DNA of 64,000 nucleotides, from positions 1,311,948 to 1,375,947 of the forward strand of contig MNCI01034769.1 in assembly GCA_015680685.1 (NCBI GenBank). The letters are read 5' to 3'. This document shows, one piece after another, positions 56,836-64,000 of the stretch. Each line of letters begins with the position of its first letter. The first letter of the stretch is position 1. A model generated the notes under the pieces. The model ran no database searches and was not told the DNA's origin. It worked only from the letters and a program-made list of their open reading frames with translations. The position numbers were made by a program, and so were the translations under genes. This DNA is from Gnetum montanum. Taxonomy: Eukaryota > Streptophyta > Gnetopsida > Gnetales > Gnetaceae.

Positions 56836-58974
56836 AATGAAAAATTGTCCTCGAGTTCCTTAGAAAATATTGGGAAGGTATGGGATTATTGACTATACGA
56901 CAATTGATAGTGACATGGAATGACAGACTCAAAGTGCTCGGTGAATAAATCAACAAACATATTACAGCATTGGTATTCATAACCATTGTGGTGGACACTA
57001 TACATAGATGGCATCTAGACCTTCATCAGACAACTTGAAGAGAGAGAGAGAGAGAGAGAGAAGGAAAATGAGGCACGTTGCTGCCAATGTCAAAATTGTG
57101 CACACCATTGTTCATCCATGGCCACATGATCAAGCTTGTTCCCTACATAAATGCTTTTTGCTCTAGTCCATCCTAAGTGCTCCCTTCTATCACAATCCAG
57201 TGTTCATGTAATCTCCATTTGCACACACAACACAATCACGAATTAGCAAGGATAGATAAGACATAATGCAGTTAATACCTTACCCCGATATGAAGCACAT
57301 TGGCTAGGTTGTGGGTATGGCAGATACTGGGTCAGAGGTTTATAACTAGTGACTACCCCAAGTGTAGGGATGAGATAAGTAATGGAATGGAAAAAATTTG
57401 TGATAAGGCCCCCATGACTAAGAGTGAACCTTCGATAGCAATAGGGTGGAAAACTTAAAGAACAAGAAAGATGAGAGAAATAACAACGATGAAGCCAAGA
57501 AAACAACAAGCAAAAATGGATGTCATTGATGGGGGTGAACAAGAGATAGTGGATTGCAAGAAATTTTTAAGGGAAAGAGCTTAACAATTGCGCCAAAAAG
57601 GAATGCTAGTTGGTCCTCCCCAAAGTAGGCTCATGCCTTTTATGCCCTAACATACCCACAAACCAAAGAGTCCATAGGCTCTAGAAATGACATATGAAAA
57701 TAATGGTTAAGGACTTACCCACAAGAGTTTTCCAAAGAATAACAATGCATCAAACAAGATATAGACTAATCATAAAACTGGCAATGAGGTGGAATATGAA
57801 AAGTAATATGAAAAGAGAGGAGAGAATAGAATGGGATCCCAAAATCAAGATTTTGTAAAGTCCCTTGTGTAGTGTATGATTAAGGTGACTTAATAGAATT
57901 CTATCCAAATCCATATTCAACTAACCACATCCAGTTACCTTGCATCAACACACTTGAGCAATCCATCCTTTTGAAGCAACAAGAATGCATCCACAGAGCC
58001 ATCACCATTCCGACAAGAGAAAGATAGAGAAGTAGAAAGTGAGAAAGGGCCTTAGTTAGAGGGAACCTTCAAGCATGGGTAACATATATTTCCAGTGCCA
58101 TAACCAGTGCTTGTAGCCCATGTTTCTTTATTATGTCTATGGGATGTGCTTTGAATTCTCACCAATTTTTTTTTATGTGAGAACCACACCATGCAAAGAC
58201 TTATTTGATTTGGTCAACTTCCTGATATTTTGTCAAGAGCGGAATGGGAAAAGACTGTATGAAAAACATCCAAGTATCCAAGAGAATAGCCAACACAAAT
58301 GCATCGAATCCCCTTGAAGTCACATCCTTTTCAATCCATTTGAACCTTTCCTTGGTTTGAAGAATACCAAGCCCCCAATTCATTAATAAGTTTACTTAGA
58401 AAAAGGGATAGTACAATTCCAAGATCAAGAGAGACCATAGAGCTGAATGGATGAATGGATGACATGGACTCATTGCCTATTTTATTAAAAGAAACCATAT
58501 CTTAGTATCAACATTAAAATTCAAAGGTAAAAACCAAACATTAGCAATTGACACTATTATAGTATTCTCCACCATCATGAGCACTTATTATATGATGAGT
58601 GAGATTTATCCAAACAAAATGTAATAGAGAAAGAAATAGTAAAAAATGTTAACAATGGTGTAAAACAAAAACAAGTAAAGATGAAGAATGTGTAAAACAA
58701 AAAAATTTAAAGGAACTAATGGCTTTAGAATGGTTAGCATTGGTGGCCATCTTCCCCACGACTAAGTTGAAAGGAGAAGATTTGACATAATGAGCAAGGT
58801 TATCCATTTATAGAGGTAGTGTTAGTACTAGTTGTGTTAAGCTCATGGAAGGGTTTGGTTTGCTAGATGTTGACTAATAATTTCTTATCTGAGCTTTCAG
58901 GTTTATAGATCATCATGGCCCCTGAAGGAAAATTTTCATGAATGATATAAGGTCCTTCCCATAGTGTTTGAAAT
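56836..58974 (-). other. Element G non-coding region
   Basis: 2.1 kb without a supported ORF. (GA)n run at 57042-57060, CCTCCCCAAAG block near 57618, internal polypurine-like tract at 58751-58765. Colinear with F 46933-48980. Confidence 0.6.
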
Positions 58975-60000
58975 TTAGTTCATTGTGGCACATGTGCAGG
59001 ATTCCAATATAGAACCTTATCTCCTGGTTGGTATTTGACTTTCCTAATCCTTAGGTCATGATGTTGTTTGTTAAATGCCTTGTGTAGTTCATTGGATGAT
59101 AGAACAGCTAATGAGTTTTCATCTAGTAAGTTAAGGTTCATTAACCATTCTTTTTGTACTAGACTGAGGTCAAGGTTGAGTTCACATGCTATTGATAGTG
59201 TATGGAGCTCAGCTTGGATAAGGAGTGTTGGAAGTTTATCGTACACTAACTCATAGGGAGAGTAGCCTATAGGGAGTTTCCATGTGGAGTAGTATGCCCA
59301 AAGAGCATTGTTCAATTTGGTGCTCTAGTCTCACCTATATTTGCTAATGGTTTGTGTCAATATTTTTGTAATCTCCCTATTGGTGACTTCAGCTTGACCA
59401 TTCTCTTGAGGATGATATGGTGTAGTCAATTTATGCTCAACTCCTAAACGTTGCATCAATTTCCAAAAATTCACACCTATAAAATGTGTACCATTATCAG
59501 AAATAAGTTCACGAGGCACACCAAACCTGTTTATGATTTGTTGCTGAATAAATCATGTAGCAGTAGATGATGTACAGTCCATAACAGTTGCTGCTTCTGC
59601 CCACTTTGTAAAATAATTTACAGCAACAATGATATACGCTTTTCCATTGGACATCAGTGTGATAGGCCTCATAAAATCAATTCCCCATATGTTGAAGGGT
59701 TCTAAAGGTCAAATCCATTTTTTTAGACCCTCCACTATATTAGTCATTTTCCCATCATGTTGGAAATGCTCACAAGATTGGATGAAATGATGACCATCCT
59801 TGAACAATGTAGGCCAATAATATCCTGTAAGAAATATTTTAATGGTTGTTCATCTCCTAAAATAATGACCCCCAAAAGGGCACTCATGAGCATCTTGGAG
59901 AACTTACAATTGATCTACATCAACAACACACCATCGAACCAAGCCATAGGAACATACTTTATAAAGCTATCTATTAATTTCCATGAAATATTTGGCTCAG
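58975..60000 (-). pseudogene. Element G integrase
   Basis: First catalytic Asp in NIWGIDFM (about 59690). Second Asp in LISDNGTHF and catalytic Glu in NGQAEVTNREI both lie in the open stretch 59519-59331. The C-terminal part is 59315-58980 (NALWAYYSTWKLPIGYSPYEL and PGDKVLYWNP). All three catalytic acidic residues remain. A stop near 59330 and frameshifts separate the pieces. The HHCC region is recognisable but degenerate around 59870-59740. Confidence 0.9.
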
Positions 60001-60700
60001 TGAAGAAATTGTTGTTTCTTTTTGACATCTAACCTTTGCGGTGTTTCTTGTGTAAGAAAATAAGTGAAAATGCTACTATACCAATTTGTATCGGTGGGTA
60101 ATTGATTATTTATCACACTTGCAAAGAGGAGTTCATCAAGGAAATGATCAAAGATTGGATATTCATCTTCTCTGTTGTCCCATTGTAACCAAAATAAATG
60201 CTCAACAACAACATTCTCGGTGCCTTTACGATCAATCATTTTAAGATCAAACTCTTGTAAGATCATGAGCCATTATATGATGCAAGGGCTCACCATTGGT
60301 TTATTCATTAGGAACCGTATTGCACTATGATCCATGTGTATAAATATCTTATAGCCCAATACATAGTGCCTAAATTTTTCTACTACAAACACCACAGCTA
60401 TTAATTCTCTTTCCATTGTGGTGTAGTTAAGCTATACACTAGCAATACTTTGACTTGCATAGTGAATGTAGTAAGGTCATTTCTAGTCATCTAATTGTGT
60501 AAGTACGACTCCTAAGGCAAAGTTGGATGTGTCAGTCATCAAGTGGAATGGTCGGGACTAGTCAGGAGCTTGTAGAATAGGTGTTTCTACAAGCTTCTAT
60601 TTCAAGGTTTGGAAGGCTAGCTCACATTCCCTGGTTCATTTAAAGGGTACATCCTTCTTTGTTAGTTATACCAAGGGTTTTGCAATCCTTGAAAAGTTCT
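60001..60700 (-). pseudogene. Element G RNase H
   Basis: The end of RNase H at 60266-60000 reads MILQEFDLKMIDRKGTENVV. The preceding RNase H body to 60700 is in broken frames. Position and motif match A's 8340-8450. Confidence 0.75.
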
Positions 60701-61440
60701 TAATGAAGCGTCTATAATAGCCAGCATGTCCAAGGAATGATTGGATGTCTTTTACAATTTCAGGTTGCCAAGTGATTTCTCAGATGACCTTAATCTTTTT
60801 AGGGTCTACCTCTATCCCTGTTTGTGAAATATTGTGCCCTAATACAATGCCTTCTTGGACCATTAAATGGATTTTTTTCCAATTAAGCCTTAAGTTGGTT
60901 TCAACACATCATTTCAATACTTGCTCTAATTGGTCCAATGCTTGTTCGAAGTCTACTCCATAGGTGGAGAAAAAATCCATAAAGACCTCCACACCATTCC
61001 CTATTTCTTGTTGAAAGATACTTAGAACCAAACATTGAAATGTTGTTAGGGCATTGCACAAGCCAAACGGCATCTGCCTATAAGCAAATGTCCCCCAAGG
61101 ACTTGTGAACGTAGTATTGGCTTGGTCTTCTAGTGCTATTTGAATTTGATTGTATCCATTGTAACCATTCAAAAAAGTATAGTGGCAATGCCCTACAATG
61201 GCATCTATGACGTGGGTAACGAATGGCAACAAGAAGTGGTCTTTGAATGTTGCCATGTTTAGTAGCCTAAAATCTATACACACCCTCCATTTACCTCCCT
61301 TTTTTGGCACAATGACTAATGGAGTAGCCCATTCACTATCAGCAATGGGATAGATGAACCCAGCTTTTCAAAGTCATTCAATTTCTTCTTTAACCACTTA
61401 CTTACACTTTGGGTTCAATCACCTCTACGATTGTCTTCAA
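60701..61440 (-). pseudogene. Element G reverse transcriptase
   Basis: Open 61310-60909 (133 codons): MPKKGGKWRVCIDFRLLNMA, FLNGYNGYNQIQIALEDQ, MPFGLCNALTTFQ and VEVFMDFFSTYG. Two catalytic aspartates are lost: motif A reads N for D, and motif C reads FMDFF for FMDDF. F keeps both, so the loss is specific to G. The polymerase would be inactive even without stops. Confidence 0.9.
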
Positions 61441-61841
61441 GGTTTCATGGAGGGATCAGTGTAAATTCTATGTTGGCATATCCTAGGATCTATTCTGGTT
61501 AATTTAGGATATGACCAAGCAAAGGCTTTTGACCATTTATTTACCATTTTCAATAGTCTTTCTTTTTGTTGAGTAGTGAGCTTAGCATTAATGATTACCA
61601 ATTTTCCATTCTTAAGAAATGTGTACTCCATACTAATGGATAATGGTTTTAATTCAAGGGGCTTTTTCTTGAACTCATCAAGGATTTCTATCTTCCCATA
61701 GTTGATATCTTTTATGTCAAGACTTGGAAGTTGGCAATGGAATTTCTCTAATGTATCTATGCTATCAATATACGTGCAAGTCAAGCTCTCAGTTGGGTCC
61801 ATGAATAGAGTTGAATTGCTCTCTTGGTCAACTCTGAGCAA
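61437..61841 (-). pseudogene. Element G protease-RT linker
   Basis: Open for 134 codons. It contains ELKPLSISMEYTFLKNGKLV, the conserved segment between protease and RT in this lineage, and SKAFAWSYPKLTRIDPRICQHRI just before RT. The same layout is seen in A (7080-7180). Confidence 0.8.
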
Positions 61842-61869
61842 CTGGGTGCCTTTCTATCTTCTGGTTGCT

Positions 61870-62531
61870 GCATACAGACATCTTTGTATGTTAGTCACTT
61901 GTGCACATTGGTTGCATGCAGGCAATGTTAAGCATTGTACAAACTAGGACTTTTGCATGCAGTTGCACCCTATGTCATTGTATGCAATGCATACAACTTT
62001 CTTCTTCTCGATCTTTCCAAATGTATTTTCCTTTGATATTTCTAGGGAAAGATCATCTATTCCTAGGCGTGCATCAATTGTTCTTAGCCATGCTCTTCCC
62101 ATAATGATTGGGAAGTCTTCCTTGTAGTTGTTGACTTGAATCACTAGAAAATTGACTAGATACAACCATCCATAAATAGTGGTGACAATGTCCTCCACTA
62201 GTCCTAATGGAACAGTGATGGATTGGTCGGCCAACTCTAAACAAATGTTACTCTTTTTGATTGGAGGCAGGTTCTAGGCTTTGTACATTTCTCGAGAGAT
62301 TAAGTTAACACTAGAACCTGAATCCAAAAGAGCTTTGCAAGGCTCATTCCCAGAGATTTGTAAATATATAAGAGGACTTCCAAGATTAGAGAATTTCCTA
62401 GGAAGATGGCTAGCTTTAATCCAATCAATGATGGCATGAGTCAACATGACCATGTGCATTGGGTGCGGTTTTAGGTTTGAAGGGAGTTCCAAAGTCTCGA
62501 ATGATGGTGAGGCATTTGGACAATTAGCCAC
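61870..62531 (-). pseudogene. Element G protease
   Basis: CKALLDSGSSVNLISREMY (62330-62275) keeps the DSG active site. It is followed, after one stop, by the open stretch 62234-61944 with VPLGLVEDIVTTIYGW and FPIIMGRAWLRTIDA, the C-terminal part of the retropepsin. Upstream, LPSNLKPHPMHMVMLTHAII belongs to the gag-protease junction. Confidence 0.85.
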
Positions 62532-62599
62532 TTGTGGTTGTAAGGACTTGGTTTGACTATTGCTTCTAAAGAAATGTCTCTTCTTTGTGTGATTGTCTA

Positions 62600-64000
62600 A
62601 ACCAATAGTAGGTTGAGGATTGATAGCCCTTATAGCATTATGTTGCTACGACTGGGTAGGGAGCTTATCCTACATAACTGGAGTAGGTGGTAATGGAGCT
62701 AAGGGTGGAAGAGGTGTAGTTGGATGAGAAGGATAGTATGTTTATTGAACATCACCCCTAAGAGAAGGAGTTCTATAGTACTCATGGGTTTGGTAGTGAG
62801 GCTAAGGAGTGACGTGACCAGTGGAGTCATGTGGAGAGATCGACTACTGCACGTAGTATCCATATGGAGGCTGACGGTAAGGGTATTGTTGACATGATAA
62901 TGGCATTCCCCATGATTGTGGATGTTGCCACTGTTGATACTGTTAAATTTGTTGTGGTAGAGTTCCACTTGGATAATATGTCAAAGGTTGGTGGAACTAC
63001 CTTGGGTTACCTTGAGGATAAGATAACCTTCTGGGTGCTTGCCTTCTATTTAATTGTGGGTTTAGTACATACACCTCAGACTCTTGCAGATGTGAGATTA
63101 CTAGGAAACATCCCTTAGGATGGCCATATTAGCATATCTCACATCTACCATCATTGTTTGTATCTAAATCCACAACCTCTTCAATGATAGCAACTTTGCC
63201 CTTACCCTTGTTATGTGCATAGCCAGCTTCTTTCTTTTGCCTCCTCTCTCGGTCACTACTTTGTTCCCTAGACTCCTCTACTATTTTGAGAACAGTTTGA
63301 AATTTATTATCTAGGGAGTCCCACATTTGATCTACCTTTGCCAATACATTTGATGCAAACTTTTGAATGGGCAAAGTTTTCCTATTCACCATCTCTTCAA
63401 GTGATGACTCTTTCTCATCCTTACAAAATCTAACTACCTTCTTTCGGAGGGAAGGATCTCTATTGTATTTCTCCACACTTTCTCTTTTCCTTAACTCACC
63501 TTCATCCTTGACAACTTGCTCCAAAAATCTTTGTATTTGATGGCCTCTGAGCTCAGTTAGCCTTCCTTGGGCATAAGTCCCAAGGGTTCTTCATATTTCA
63601 TACCTAAGCCCATCCATGAGATGGTATAGTTATTTCCTTTGCAAGTAGCCATGGCTAGGGCAATGATGTAATAATGCATAATATTGGCCCATGGCAGCAT
63701 CCAAGGGTTCGTGTCCTCTTTGTTTCCATCCTTGGATTTTCTTATGCAAGTTGGACACTCGAGAGTATGTGTGATACTTATCGTTGAACAGTTCTAACAT
63801 GGTACTCCATCGGTGAACACATTCTAGTTCTAAGGACTGGTACTAACTTTCTGCTTCCTTGATCAGTGTTCATGGAAACAACTTGAGTTTTTGCCACTCG
63901 TTTTCTATGTTTTGCAAGGCACATGCATCGTGAAATGCTTGTAGATGGTTTTGAGGATCAGCATTGTATCCCCCTTCAAATCGTGGGATGTTATTCATGT
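62600..64000 (-). pseudogene. Element G gag (partial)
   Basis: 63524-63129 is open: basic/acidic helix (KESSLEEMVNRK, QKFASNVLAKVDQMWDSLDNK) ending at a zinc knuckle CEIC, stop, YGHPKGCF (about 63150-63110). A Pro/Tyr/Gln/His-rich tail runs to 62600. Above 63524 the gag core (motif near 63900-63960, CALQNIENEWQKLK-like) continues past the window edge. Confidence 0.8.

Larger units (their letters stand above)
55985..64000 (-). mobile_element. Element G: Athila-like Ty3/gypsy retrotransposon (5' part outside window)
   Basis: Minus-strand: 3' LTR 55985-56821, purine tract, non-coding block, integrase, RNase H, RT, protease, and gag running to the window end. Same family as F and better preserved. 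It is inserted in F's 5' LTR. Confidence 0.9.

Overview
The window is nuclear DNA from a seed plant with a large, repeat-filled genome. I suspect a gymnosperm, but nothing in the sequence proves it. There is no bacterial-type gene organisation and no intact cellular gene. About nine tenths of the 64 kb is LTR retrotransposon DNA of Ty3/gypsy type. Most elements look Athila-like: long LTRs, a primer-binding site matching tRNA-Asp, DLGA/DSG-type protease and an FMDDF reverse-transcriptase motif. All coding regions are broken by stops, frameshifts and C-to-T/G-to-A decay.

Layout. 1-15563: minus-strand element B (gag and 5' LTR seen) carries a plus-strand element A (about 1246-14360). A's 2.7-2.8 kb LTRs contain antisense fragments of a host DUF3493/LPA1-like gene with splice donors. 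15564-17600: decayed endogenous pararetrovirus (Caulimoviridae-like) capsid/protease fragment on the minus strand, cut by B. 17600-18168: possible viral promoter/leader. 18169-40292: minus-strand element E (target duplication GTTTA/ATTTA), which has gag and a large second ORF with a putative plant-transposon-protein domain and coiled coil, but no pol. E is interrupted by C (22531-28305, TSD GTACC), a same-family gag-only derivative, and by plus-strand D (31859-39119, TSD GTACT), which keeps gag and protease but lacks RT, RNase H and the integrase core. 40293-45592: the only low-copy stretch. It holds a 5'-terminal cytochrome P450 pseudogene and an unusual cluster of short tandem duplications. 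45593-46077: an old truncated LTR. 46078-55984: minus-strand element F (gag-protease-RT-RNase H-integrase), with a D-type LTR fragment in its gag. 55985-64000: minus-strand element G, same family, inserted in F's 5' LTR and running off the window.

How the parts relate. A, F and G carry pol-type domains and could once have been autonomous. C, D and E lack polymerase and must have moved with enzymes supplied by relatives. B, C, E, F and G share one LTR design: 0.8-0.9 kb, TGATGAG/CTCATCA ends, a minus-strand CTATAAATA box mostly about 100 nt inside, a tRNA-Asp-like PBS, and a purine tract next to the 3' LTR. The points of most interest are the pol-less element E with its second ORF, the gene fragment carried inside A's LTRs, the repeated internal polypurine-like tracts, and the tandem-duplication cluster around the P450 remnant.
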